64,000 nucleotides of DNA from Chrysemys picta bellii (Eukaryota > Chordata > Testudines > Emydidae), in NCBI RefSeq assembly GCF_011386835.1, contig NC_088797.1, forward strand, positions 36,083,583-36,147,582, written 5' to 3'. How positions within the stretch are numbered: position 1 is the stretch's first letter; each line of letters starts with the position of its first letter. This document shows positions 1-11,331 of the stretch, in pieces. A model generated the notes under the pieces. The model worked only from the letters and a program-made list of their open reading frames with translations, had not been told where the DNA came from and searched no databases. Both the position numbers and the translations under genes were made by a program.

Positions 1-2194
1 TACATTTTTCTTCTGCTGTGACTGCCTGCCAGACCCCTGATGTAATTATGGGACAGAAAACAATCACAATACAGTGTAGTCCTACATTTCCTATCTATTG
101 ATACATGCTTCTATGCACAGCAATAAGAGGGTGTTTATCACCTTCAATTGTTAATGTTACATGCTTGTGTCAGAGTAGTTTTATATGAACGGTGTGAGAA
201 AGTCAGGTATTTTATTGCCTCTTGTTGCAGTGAACAATGACATGTATGTATCTGAATTGTTGTTCTGAAATTCTGGGTAAGGGGCTGAATATAGAGAACC
301 TCGGCCAAAGGACCTCATCGTGTCTGATATGAACTGGCTGCTTCACTCTCATCAAATGCAATGTTAATGGCACTCAGGATGGGACTGGGCAATGTTTTGT
401 CTTATTATTTAGATTAAAATAGCACCCACAAGCCCCAGTCAGAATTGGGACCCCAGGAAGCCACAGACCTTGCTCCAAAGAGTTTATGATCTAAAAGGAA
501 ACGGAACAGATAAAGGGAAAGGGAACCAAATGCACAACAGAAGCAAAGTTATCTGTGTGATGACAGCCATGTGTGTTAATCCCACTTCTTCCCACCCCCA
601 CCAATGATAAAAATATACAAGGGGCGTGGCAGTGACAATATATGTACAAGTCATATATATTCTACATTGGCATCGCTGATGGAGTTCATTCTGTTCCAAA
701 ACACCCTAGCAGTTTGGAGATGTATTCCCTGTGCTTAAAGTGGCAAATACCAGTGGAACTGGTAATATTTCTAAAAAAGAAAGAACTTAAGTACAGTCAC
801 TCTATACATATTTTTATAGACATAAAAAAATCAGGTAACCTGACTATACCAAACTATGTTCAGTATTGAGAATAAAATGGGCCAGGGAGCGTGGGGAGAT
901 AGGGCTGAGGGTGAGAGGTTTTCATGTGACAATATAGGGGCCAGAGTCCTGAAGGCACAAGATGGGGCAAAAGGGCTAGACTCAGAGAAGGAAGTTTCTA
1001 GCAAAAAGAAGCTGGACAATGCAGTGTCATGTTAGATTGTGCAAATGGAATGACATGAGGACAGCCTTGCTGCTGTATTTGTTGCCTTTTGTTCAAGGCA
1101 AACAGGATGCATGTATATATTGGGTGAATTTCACCTCTGCGCAGAGGGGCAGAACAAGGTCTACGCACCTAAGTCTTCATAGTAAGGCTTATGTGGACTT
1201 GTACTGACCTTCTGCACAGCAGTGAATTTCACTCCATCTGAATAAAACTGGCTCAAAGGAATATCTGGAATTGAAAGACAAACTGAGCTATTGCAAAGTC
1301 TTAAACTCTACCTACTGCTTGGCGATAGTGGCAAGCACTTTCATCCACATTAGAAAATTACCTGAGCTGCACAGCGCTGGTATGTCATTCAGCACTGAAA
1401 CTGTTAAGATATGCACAACAGCTTTGTGCATTTAGAAACCCTTCCTCACACAGCTTTACAGGAATATCATCAAATCAGTAGAAGAAATGGAGTTTTTAAA
1501 AAATGTTAAAAAGTAATTTCCACATCATTGGAAGATAATGCTTTCTTGACGTGGATTATTAATGCCCCGATATTTAATCATACAAATGTTATCACTGAAG
1601 AAAAGAAAAGAAAAATCACTCCTAGAATCCTGGTTTTTGTTTTTATTTTTTAAGTGAAAAGTTCATTTAAGTTTTCATGTTTTTGTGAAATTCTCTGGCA
1701 GTTTTTAGACACTGGTTTTCCTAAACAGAAAGAATGTATGCATTGTACCTACTTCCATTGCCTCTTTGACTCACTAGTACTCTAACACTTTTTTCCTTCT
1801 TAGAGACTTTGACTAAACTAAATCTAACATACAAGCATGAACATTAAATTAGCTATGATTTACTTCAGTAGGAAAAAAAAGTATATTTTACATATAATGG
1901 GACATGTCCATATGTCCTATTATATAGAAAATATGCACTTTCCATAGCATAAACCTCACTGCAAGAAAAATAAGAAGGACATATATCTATCTTTGCATGC
2001 AATATGTAGCATATGAGTAATATTCCCAAGAAATATACTTGTAAACATTAAACTATAATTAGAGAAAACTGAAACGTGAAAAAAGGGATGGTTTGGAAAT
2101 AAACCAACAGGAAAGGATAGACTAATTGTGAAATAAGAAGCTTATCCCTGGTCTCCTTAAAACTATATGCAAAAATACAATAAACCACAATGTC
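1..2194. other. Non-coding DNA, no gene seen
   Basis: This AT-rich stretch has no ORF with recognisable protein motifs and no clear transposon end. It is presumed to be FBLN2 intron sequence because the next coding exon lies far to the right on the minus strand. Short ORFs in it look like chance. Confidence 0.5.
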
Positions 2195-2607
2195 TACTCC
2201 TGAGGGAATTCTGTGCCACTGCGCATGTGAAAAATTTATGTCCCCAGCAGATTTCTTTGCTTCCCTGCAGAAAACTGACTTTCTGACAGGGAAGCAAAGC
2301 GAAGCCACAAGAGCGGTCATGCGACCCTCCCTAGCAATATGTTTTGGGTACCCAGGGCAGCTGGCAGAGAGGAAAATCACTGAGGCGGGGGCAGGACTAG
2401 GGGAGCCCCAGTTAGTGACTCCTACCCTGTGCCAGGCTCAGCTGCTAGTCCTGGCTGGGCTGGGGAGGATGGGACTTCCTTTTCCCCTGCACGGCATCTG
2501 GGGCCGGTTCAGATCTTTCCTCAGATTTCTCCCCCAGCTGCAGGAAGCTCTGCAAACTCTCGCCCCCCGAATTTTTAATTTTTTGGCATAGAATGCCCTC
2601 AGCAGTA
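2195..2607. mobile_element. Non-autonomous TIR DNA transposon
   Basis: The left end reads tactcctgagggaattctg. The right end is its near-perfect inverted copy (reverse complement tactgctgagggcattctat), so about 24 bp of terminal inverted repeat bound a 413-bp element. A target-site duplication is not clear in the flanks. The inside holds GC-rich non-coding sequence, and overlapping short ORFs on both strands appear to be accidental. No transposase is present, so it would need help in trans. Confidence 0.6.
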
Positions 2608-3807
2608 AATTTCATTCAGTCTTGTTCACTGTTTTGTGTGCATCCTGGTTCTAGAGTACAGTACAGAAACTAGAAAGATATATTTCAAGACCTGTAAAAT
2701 AAAGATTTACCAGCAATTATTTGCCTACTGTTCTTGAGTACCAATAGGCCATCTTAAGATAGTTCCTCCTCCTGCCCCTCTACTCCCCAGATTTTATGAC
2801 CTCCAAACCATAAATTGCCACTGGCCCTTGTCTCCTAGCCACACCCACTATGCTGGGAGGAAGGGAAAGTGATATCATTTCCCCAAAGCAAGGTGTAATC
2901 GTCCTCTGTCTGGATCCACTAGTCTCAGGACAGCTTTGCCCCAGGAGACCAACACAAACTGCATAGTGGATACAAAGAATGGACTCAGAACTTATAGAAA
3001 GAGGAGATTAAAGAGAAAAAACCCTCATTATTTACTGTATTTGGAGTTTCTTATGAATGAATTCCCTTTGCAATGCCAAATAAAGCCGTAGGTATATGAC
3101 ATATTCTTCTATACCACTCTGACTTGTGGAATGCCCTTCCTGTCTACTTAGGGTAGATGCCTAGGGTAAACTGCCAAATGATAATGGCTAAGTGGAGGGC
3201 CAGTAAGCATTAATAATATGCATCACTAATCCATGTAACCAGAAGTTCCTGTTACCCTTCTCCTCCTCCACCCATATCCCCCTCCCTTCATTTGTTACAC
3301 TCAATTATTTCATCTCGTATTAGCTCAATCATAAGCTCTGCAGGGCAGGGGCTACCTCTTACTTTATGTATGTACTGTGTATAGCACTATGGAACCTCTG
3401 GCTACTGCTGTAAGAAAAATACTAAATTATAACATAATCTGTACTATAGGCGAGGTAAGATAGTCATGTATATAAGGCCTAGTCCAGAGCTTATTGAAGT
3501 CAATCACAGCCTTCCCACTGGAATTCAATGGGCTTTGGATCAGTCTCATGGTGAGTTTCTGTCACAGTGATGGATGGGCAGTAGAACCTGAATAAGACAG
3601 AATACTACGTAGGTTGATGTTTTTATTGCAATTCCAAATACGACAGTATATACAACTAATTTATCATTCAGACTCCTTTCATATTGTTGCAGTGGAGAGG
3701 ATAAAAGATCTTAGCGACAAAGGACTCCTGGAGCTACACAGCAGCATGTGCTTTTGCCAGAGTTGACGTCGATATTGGACTTTGTATTTACAAGCGATGG
3801 GTTAATA
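2608..3807. other. Intergenic/intronic DNA
   Basis: No gene is visible. A short segment near 3475-3545 resembles the small, old, inverted-repeat-type repeats common in amniotes (it contains attcaatgggctttggatca), but its boundaries could not be fixed. Confidence 0.4.
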
Positions 3808-4117
3808 TAATATAGGCCAGAACAGACCACTGAGATCATCTATTCTGACCTCCTGCATAAACACAGACCATGGGAGTTGCCTGAATTAATTCCTGTTTGA
3901 ACTAAACCATATCTTTTAGAAAAATATCCAATCTTGATTTAATGATGGAGAATCCAACACAACCCTTAGTATGTTTTCCAGTGATTAATTGTCCTCACTG
4001 TTAAATATTTCTGCCTTATTTCAAATTTAAACCTGTCCAGCTTCAACTTCCAGCCATTGGATCTATTTATACCTTTGTGAGATAGACTGAAGAGCCCTCT
4101 TTCAAAATTCTATCACC

Positions 4118-4830
4118 CAGGGCCATCCCTAGACATTGTGGTGGCCTACGCAGCTCCCCCCTGCGGCCAGGTCTGTGGGGGGCAGGAGCAGGCTTGGGGG
4201 ACAGGGGGAAACCACCTCCCAGCACGAGCCGGCAGAGTGGAGCAGGTTGGAGCCAGGTCGCTCCACTTCCTGCCGCCCGGTTATTGCAGGGTGGGCCGAC
4301 CCTGCACTCATGGGGCAGCGGGAAGTGGAGTGACCTGGCCCTAGCCCGCTCCACTCCCCTGACTCCCAGACTTGGGGAGCAGGAGGAAACTGCCCCCCAG
4401 CACTCACCGGCGGACCGGTGAGTGCAGGGCATGCCCGACCCCTGCTGCAGTCCCCCAGGATGTAACTCAGGGGAAGGGATTGAGTGGGGGCAGGACTGGG
4501 ACGGAGCAGGGGTGGAAAGATGTGGGATGGGGGTGGAGCAGGGGCAGAGGCTTTGGGGAAGGGGTGGAGTGGGGGCAGGGCTGGGGTGGAGCAGGGGTGG
4601 GAAGAGGCGGGGCAGAGCAGAGATGGATTTTATGGGGGAGAGTGGAGTGGGTGCGGGGAAGGAGTGGGGGCAGCTTTCCTGGATGGCTTAGCCAGCCGGG
4701 GGAATCAGCCTGGCCACTGGAGTAGCACACAGCTGTGTAGGGCACCAGGAAATTTGGGGCAATTTGGTGCCCCAAATTTCCTGGTGCCCTACACAGCTGC
4801 ATAGTTTGCATATGGGTAAGGATGGCCCTG
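4118..4830. mobile_element. Non-autonomous hAT transposon inside CR1
   Basis: The element begins cagggccatccct and ends aggatggccctg, a terminal inverted repeat. It is flanked by a perfect 8-bp duplication ctatcacc (4110-4117 and 4831-4838), the hallmark of hAT insertion. The 713-bp inside has no transposase. It carries a G-rich imperfect tandem repeat (about 4480-4670, units such as ggggtggagtgggggcaggg) and a very strong hairpin near the right end (4728-4799). ORFs on both strands through this part are low-complexity shadows. Confidence 0.9.
4728..4799. repeat. Near-perfect subterminal inverted repeat (hairpin)
   Basis: About 33 bases (agctgtgtagggcaccagg...) are followed after a spacer of about 5 bases by their inverted copy ending ...gccctacacagctgc. 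The hairpin lies just inside the right end of the hAT element. It could be a snap-back duplication of the original subterminal region. Confidence 0.85.
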
Positions 4831-5826
4831 CTATCACCCGGTAGGTGCTTAAAGACTGTGATCAAGTCACCCCTTAACCTTATCCTTGATAAGCTAAATA
4901 GATTGAGCCTCTGGAATCTATCACTATAAGATCTGTTTTCCAATCCTTTAATCCTTCTCATGGCTCTTCTCTGACCCCTCTCCAATTTATTAACAACTTT
5001 CTTGAATTATAGACAAGAGAACTGCTCACGTACCACTAGCAGTCTCAACAATGCCAAATACAAAGGTACTATACAACCTCTTTACTCCTACTCAAGATTC
5101 CCCTTGTTATACATCCAAAGATCGCATTATCCCTTTTGGCCTCAGAATTGAACTGGGAGCTCATGTTCAGCTGATTATCCACTATAACCTTCAAGTGTTT
5201 TTCAGTCATTGCTTCTGAGGATAGAGTCCTCCACCCTATAAGTATGACTTACATTCTTTGTCCCTAGATGCATGATTTTATTTATGGCTTCATTAAAAAC
5301 ACATTGTTTTCTTGCATCCAGTTTTCCAAACAATCCTGATTGCTCTATATCAGTGACCTGTCCACTTCATTATTTACCATTCCCCCATCTTTGTATCATC
5401 TGCAATTTCACCAGTGATGAAATGATGTTTTCTTCAAGGTAATTGATGAAAAGGTTAAATTGTGTAGGGCCAAGAGCAATCTCTGTGGACCCAACTAGTA
5501 ACATCTGCTTGATGATGATTCCCTGTTTACAATTACATTTTGAGATCTATCAGTTAGCCAGTTTTTAACCTATTTAATGTGTGTGTTGAATTTGTACCAT
5601 TCTGGTTTCTTAAATCAAATGGTTGTGCAATACCAAGTCAAGTGCCTTACAGAAATCTGTTATATCAACACTATTACTTTTATCTACCAAACTTGTAATC
5701 TCATTGAAAAGAGATATTAAAGTTAGTTTGACAAGATTTTTTTTTATAAACCCATGTTGATTGGCATTAATTATGCTACCTTACTTAAATTCTTTAAGCC
5801 ATTCCATTATTTTCCCTGGGGTGAAC

Positions 5827-8013
5827 TAGTTCAATTAAAATAACACACATCCGCCTGTGTGGCACCTCTCAAAGCTTCCCCAGCTAGTCCTTTGAGAAAG
5901 AACTTTCTGAAGATTCACTTAGGCTCTGCCCACTGACACACCACCACTACTTTCCATGTCCAGCAGAAGCAGGAATTCTTTAGGGAAGGGAAGTGGCTTG
6001 GTGGCCCTCTTACCCCTCTCAGACACAGGTTTTATGGCTTGTTCCCTCTGACTGCAGGTCTCTGTGTGAGGCCAAGGGGTCATCTCCCCCCCACTCCCCA
6101 CAACATACACTTCCTTTCTAGATATAGGCCTTGGATACTCTGGAGAGGCTGGGTGGCCTTCTTCACCCTATGCCCACCAGTACTGGGTCTTGGGGGCAGT
6201 CTGAGTGGCCCTTTTCTCTATCTGGTTGTAGGTTTCAGGTTTTGGAGAGGCCAAGAAATTCTTTCTCCCTGACATTGCAGATCTTGCTTAGCTAAAATGT
6301 ACATATTTATTTCCTTTACACTCTTCTCATCCCGCTTGTCCTTTATGTTTTTTTCCCCTCTGAATTCCCCCACAACTTGTTGACCTCTGACTCGTACATG
6401 GGGCCTCAAACTGTACACAGCATTCCATGTGTGCCCCCTCAGGGCCATACAGAGAGTGACTCTGTAGCAGTAACTCCTTAGAAAATAAAGTGCTAATGAC
6501 AGTCAAACATTTTTCCCCATGTGGCTCTCTCTGACACCTAAAACCAATAACAAAAAACAAAAAAAAATCCAGCCTTTTATACAGTTGGAAATTATTTTCA
6601 GTTTTAATCTATGTGTAACAGTGCAGTGCCAAATATAAAGCAAATTTTAAAAACTCAGCAAAAGCAATACCCATTCTACAAAAGGGTGCTTTATTCTCCT
6701 TTTAGTTCATGGGGTGAATTTACACCCAGTTCCCATTTTAGTTATGGAAGTTACCTGCAACAATCTGCCTCATATCAAGGGGAGAAAGGATCCATTATGT
6801 TAGTAAAAATGCTGACAGGAAGTGACAAATCAAACATTTTTAAGAGTGACATAGAAAAGTACTTAACTGCACACTAAAGGAGGTTTAGATGAAATTCCTC
6901 AGTCATTTCTCTTTCTATCCAGCCAAGTTGCCACGAAGTGGATAGGTATTAAATATTCCCAAATAAATCTTTAGAGAACCTCAGACTCTTAATTTCTTGA
7001 CTGCATGTGTAATAAATACCAGAAGCTTGAAGTAATACAATAACTAAAGGGACTGAATCACTTTTTGGCCACATGAAAGAGAGATCATTTAAAAGCTGTA
7101 TACCTCCCAAGAGACTGACAGCTGAGGTAACCACCTCAAATGACAGATTTATCTGAGAACAATCCACATAAAGAATGGCAGGATCCCAAAACTTTTCTGC
7201 AAACCATCACTCATTAGAGGACACACTGGTAACAGATTCCACTTAACAACTCTAAGACTTGTCTTTACTTCAATTCTCAGCGTGGAAACCAACCTTTAAC
7301 TGAATTGATCTAGAAAGTTTAACTACCAATAAAATAATAATTAATAATAATAGGAAAACTGATTAAATAAATTAGGACCTCCTGTTATGTATTACATATC
7401 ATACAGTATGGGACTGGTATTGCACCACTGATATCAAGGGGGGCTTTGCTATTGACTTCAATGGGAGCAGGATCAAGGCCTATAAAGACCAACTGAGAGG
7501 GTGTATGTCTTGAGTATCAGGAGTCAGTAAAATAAAACAGAGGATATGCAGTGCTATGCATCTGTACATTCAGTACAAGTTTCCCAGTGTGATCAAAAGA
7601 GCATCAGGGTAATAAAAATAAATAGCATACTCTATGATATTAATCAATATGGTATCCTGACCAGGTAACCGAAGTCTAATAATATTGGGGCAGGGGCAGG
7701 GAATTATGGGGTAGGGTAGAGACCTGGCTCCCTGTTTTTATGGACATCATTGCCACCCAGAGAAAATTCCTGTCAAAACTCCTGTAGATTACATTGCTGC
7801 AGGACCAAACATTTTTATTAATACCCTCCTATCAATTGCCGGTGCAAGTCTTAAAGATTTGTACTTACATTTAGGTAGTTTGACAAGTAACTACTATGAG
7901 CAAGACTGAAATTTATTTATTTTTCTACTGGTACAAATTACATCCCAAAAAATGCAGAGTGAGCATTTAAAAATTTTGCTATAAATGGCACAGGGTAAAA
8001 CATTCTACATATA
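5827..8013. other. Non-coding DNA, no gene seen
   Basis: No recognisable coding exon was found. Short ORFs at 5919-6560 have no family resemblance. Around 7393-7485 there is a short degenerate repeat with the phrase attgacttcaatgggagcag, which is common in old amniote interspersed repeats. Confidence 0.45.
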
Positions 8014-8436
8014 AAGAACAGGAGTACATGTGGCACCTTAGGCCTGGTCTACAATAGGCGTTTATGTCGAAGTTAGCGCCGTTACATCGAATTAACCCTG
8101 CACCCGTCCACACTGCGATGCTATTTAGTTCGACATAGAGGTCTCTTTAATTCGACTTCTGTACTCCTCCCCGACGAGGGGAGTAGCGCCAAATTCGACA
8201 TGGCCATGTCGAATTAGGCTAGGTGTGGATGGAAATCGACGCTAATAGCTCCGGGAGCTATCCCACAGTGCACCACTCTGTTGACGCTCTGGACAGCAGT
8301 GCGAGCTCGGATGCTCTGACCAGCCACACAGGAAAAGCCCCGGGAAAATTTGAATTGGAATTCCTTTTCCTGTCTGGCCAGTTTGAATCTCATTTCCTGT
8401 CTGGACATCGTGGCGAGCACAGCAGCACTGGCAACG

Positions 8437-10482
8437 ATGCAGAGCTCTCCAGCAGTGATGGCCGTGCAGTCTGTGAATAGAAAGAGGGCCCCAGCATGGA
8501 CTGATCGGGAAGTCTTGGATCTCATCGCTGTGTGGGGCGATGAGTCCGTGCTTTCCGAGCTGCGATCCAAAAGACGGAATGCAAAGATCTACGAGAAGAT
8601 CTCTAAAGACATGGCAGAGAGAGGATACAGCCGGGATGCAACGCAGTGCCGCGTGAAAATCAAGGAGCTGAGACAAGGCTACCAGAAGACCAAAGAGGCA
8701 AACAGACGCTCCGGATCCCATCCCCAGACATCCCGTTTCTACGAGGCACTGCATTCCATCCTCGGTGCGGCCGCCACCACTACCCCACCACTGACCGTGG
8801 ACTCTGAGGATGGGATAGTGTCCACGGCCGGTTCCTCCGACATGTTAGGGGACGGGGAAGATGAGGAAGGAGATGAGGAGGGCGAGGCAGTCGGCAGCGC
8901 TCACAACGCTGATTTCCCCGACAGCCAGGATCTCTTCATCACCCTTACAGAGATCCCCTACGAAGCGTCCCCAGCCGTTACCCCGGACACAGAATCTGGT
9001 GAAGGATCAGCCAGTAAGTGTTGTAAACATCTAAACATTTATTTTTAACAAAACAGGAATATTAACAATTAAAAGAATGGGTTGTTCATGATTAGTGTGC
9101 CCTATGCGCTTAACGGTTTAGTCATGGGCAGTGCAAGTTTTGAAAAAAAATCTAGCAATGTCCGGTTTTCAGTGATTGTCCTGCACAAGCCGCTCTACTG
9201 TTTATTCCCTGCTACTGCAGCTACAGTAAAATGCGGTCTATATGTCCGGGGATAGAGCAGTAATCCTCCTGGGACATCTCGATGAAGCTCTCCTGGAGGT
9301 AATTTGAAAGCCGTTGCATGAGGTTCCTGGGGAGAGCGGCCTTATTGGGTCCTCCGAAGTACGACACGTTGCCGCGCCACGAGACTATCAAGTACTCGGG
9401 AATCATTGCTCTGCATAGCAGGGCGGCATACGGCCCTGGTCTTTGGAGGCTTTCCCGGAGCATTCTCTGTCTGTCGCTCTCAGAGATCCTCATCAGGGTG
9501 ATGTCGCCCATGGTGACCTGCTTTTAATTAGGTAGGGGAATGTTAGTGTTGGGACTGCTTTCCCGTTCCTTTACAGAACTGTAACCGCTGATTTGTAGCC
9601 ACGCGGTGGAGGCGGGAGAGGGGCAGCCGAAAGGGATCGTTCCCGGGGACAGCCGCGAGGGGGTGGGACAGGGGCAGAGTTCCCGCTTGCCGGATTGCTG
9701 GTGCAGGAACTGACATAGCTTTAAATGTGAAATGAGGCCAGTGGTAATATAAAAGTTTTAAACTGCCACAAGTGTACGGCTTACCATGTCTGCCTGCAAC
9801 AGAAATTCCGTTGTGCTGCCCCGCTTCTCAAATGTGCTGTGCAAGACCCCAGGCACTGAATGCGAAGGCCGAAAATTCGACCTTGTGCTGAGTGCGCATG
9901 TGATAGGTGCTGCGCATGGTCTTGTTCACAGAGAAAGACTATGTTCTTTGTTCACAACTACATTTTTCTTTCTGAGGAATTCACTCCCTTTTTCCCATTT
10001 CCACAGCCCCATCTGCGACTGTCTCACAACCTAGCCTGGAATCACACTCCCAGAGGCTAGCGCGGATTAGGCGTAGGAAGAGGAGGACACGGGAGGACAT
10101 GTTCTCTGAGCTTATGGCCTGTTCCCAAGCCCAGGCAGCACAGCAGACCCAGTGGCGGGAGAACTTGACCCGAATGCACCAAGCCAACATGGATCGGGAG
10201 GAGAGATGGCGGCAGGAAGACCAGCAGGCGACTCAAACGCTGCTTGGACTACTGAGGGAGCAAACGGACACGCTCCGGTGCCTTGTGGATGTTCTGCAGG
10301 AACGGAGGCAGGAGGACAGAGCCCCGCTGCAGTCCATCTCTAACCGCCCTCCCCTGCCACCAAGTCCCATACCTACCTCACCCAAAGTGCAAAGAAGGAG
10401 AGGCGGCAGAGTCCCTGCTAAGTCTCACTCCACCCCTGCAGAGAGCTCTAGTAGCAGAAGGCTCTCATTTCCCAAAATTTGA
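8437..10482 (+). CDS. Harbinger SANT/trihelix DNA-binding protein, two exons
   Basis: Two coding exons, 8437-9013 and 10007-10482, give an uninterrupted 350-aa protein. The donor is CCA|GTAAGTG at 9013/9014. The acceptor is a pyrimidine-rich tract ending CCACAG at 10006. Exon 1 ends after one base of a codon, and exon 2 restores the frame exactly. The ATG at 8437 is preferred; upstream in-frame sequence starts only with TTG. Residues about 18-105 form a Myb/SANT-like trihelix domain (RAPAWTDREVLDLIAVWG, then QCRVKIKELRQGYQKTKEAN). An acidic tract of Asp/Glu/Gly follows (about 145-165). The C-terminal part is rich in Arg, Gln and Glu and probably a coiled coil (REERWRQEDQQATQTLLGLL). In this family the SANT protein helps the transposase enter the nucleus and bind transposon ends. 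A poly(A) signal follows at 10554. Confidence 0.9.
9038..9043 (-). promoter_or_regulatory. Putative poly(A) signal for the antisense 96-aa ORF
   Basis: The plus strand reads tttatt, so minus reads AATAAA. It sits about 180 bases downstream of the stop of the antisense ORF, a normal 3' UTR length, just past the SANT exon 1 donor. Confidence 0.4.
9221..9511 (-). CDS. Third Harbinger ORF, antisense in the SANT intron, unknown function
   Basis: This 96-aa ORF lies wholly within the intron of the SANT gene, on the opposite strand. Its start context, gtcaccATGGgc, is close to a perfect Kozak sequence, and an AATAAA lies about 180 bases past the stop (minus strand, 9038-9043). The protein begins MGDITLMRISESDRQRML. 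It contains PGPYAALLCRAMIPEYLIVSW and a segment around FGGPNKAALPRNLMQRLSNY that should be helical. It has no signal peptide or membrane segment. I do not recognise the family. The standard Harbinger layout has only two genes, so this may be a captured or lineage-specific third gene, or an exon of a longer spliced product. A chance ORF is possible but unlikely given the start context. Confidence 0.55.
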   Translation of the reverse strand: MGDITLMRISESDRQRMLRESLQRPGPYAALLCRAMIPEYLIVSWRGNVSYFGGPNKAALPRNLMQRLSNYLQESFIEMSQEDYCSIPGHIDRILL

Positions 10483-10553
10483 AAAGTTCTTTCCTTCCCG
10501 CCTGACACAAGCCCCCGTCCAAGTTTCACCTCCCAATGCCATGTGTAGTTGAT

Positions 10554-10559
10554 AATAAA
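10554..10559 (+). promoter_or_regulatory. Poly(A) signal of the SANT gene
   Basis: AATAAA lies about 70 bases after the SANT stop codon on the same strand. Confidence 0.6.
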
Positions 10560-10776
10560 AAATACGTTTCTGTTAACTACTGTTTCAATCATGTTCTTTT
10601 GGAGGAGGATGGGAAAGGGGGTTGGTAATTGGACAGGACAGTCACCTTTGGCAGGGTACATAGTCGGGGGCAGGCACAGCAGCAGGGCACATACACAGTG
10701 CAGTGATGCAGTGACTAGTTACCCTGGTTAGTCTGGGAGGTTGTTTTCATGTTATGTGGTGGGGGGTGGGTTGCTC

Positions 10777-10892
10777 TGTGACTTTGTGGCAGGGGAGGGC
10801 AGTTACAGATCTTAAGCGGCGGTCCTTAGGCAGGATCACAGAGCCACACAGCAGGGGATCTGTAACCGTCCTCCCCCTGCCACAAAGTCACA
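10777..10892. repeat. Inverted repeat between the convergent Harbinger genes
   Basis: Arm one (10777-10811, tgtgactttgtggcagggg...) pairs with arm two (10857-10892, ending ctgccacaaagtcaca) with few mismatches over about 35 bases and a 45-base loop. It lies between the poly(A) signals of the two convergent genes, so it could act in transcript termination or simply reflect a duplication. Confidence 0.8.
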
Positions 10893-11111
10893 TAGACCCC
10901 CCCATACACACAGTCCCGATCAGGAGGGGTGACAGGCTCCGTTGAAACAACCATCCCACCGCAGCGGAGCCTGTCAATCCTTGAGTTTAGAAGCTGCATT
11001 CGCGTCACTACACTACACCCGCTCCGCACCACAGTCTGCGTCCCAGTTTTAAAAAATTCTCGCGAAAACAGTATTAAAGAAAACGGTGTGCTTTAACAAA
11101 GTTGAACTATT

Positions 11112-11117
11112 TTTATT
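11112..11117 (-). promoter_or_regulatory. Putative poly(A) signal of the Harbinger transposase
   Basis: The plus strand reads tttatt, giving AATAAA on the minus strand about 215 bases past the transposase stop codon. Confidence 0.5.
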
Positions 11118-11331
11118 TCGAAACGTGTGTTGGAAGGGGGGTGAAGGGGGTATGTAACTGGATAGGATAGTCAACATTAACTGGGTAAAGAAACGGGGGC
11201 AGGTTTAGCTTCTCAGTACACAAACTTTAAAGTCACAGGTTACCCTGCTCACTCAGGAACTTTGCTTTCAAAGCCTCCCGGATGCACAGCGCTTCCCGCT
11301 GGTCTCTTCTAATCGCCCGGCTGTCTGGCTG

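Larger units (their letters stand above)
3808..5826 (-). mobile_element. CR1 LINE, 5'-truncated, split by a hAT element
   Basis: Read on the minus strand, this is the 3' part of a CR1 non-LTR retrotransposon: the end of ORF2 followed by the CR1 3' tail near 3808. Minus-strand translation around 4850-4985 gives RRIKGLENRSYSDRFQRL and LRGDLITVFKHL, the typical C-terminal CR1 ORF2 signature. Earlier reverse-transcriptase sequence lies further right, with frameshifts. The copy is interrupted at 4118-4830 by a DNA transposon. It is dead, and the retrotransposon end to the right (about 5826) is the 5' truncation point. Confidence 0.85.

Noticed and set aside
2048..2591. ORFs of 110 and 133 aa on opposite strands
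   Set aside because: They overlap each other within or across a non-autonomous TIR element and have no conserved motif.
4067..4985. Several overlapping ORFs of 65-172 aa on both strands
   Set aside because: They run through the G-rich core of a hAT element and are low-complexity in every frame. Only the right end has meaning, as CR1 ORF2 remnants.
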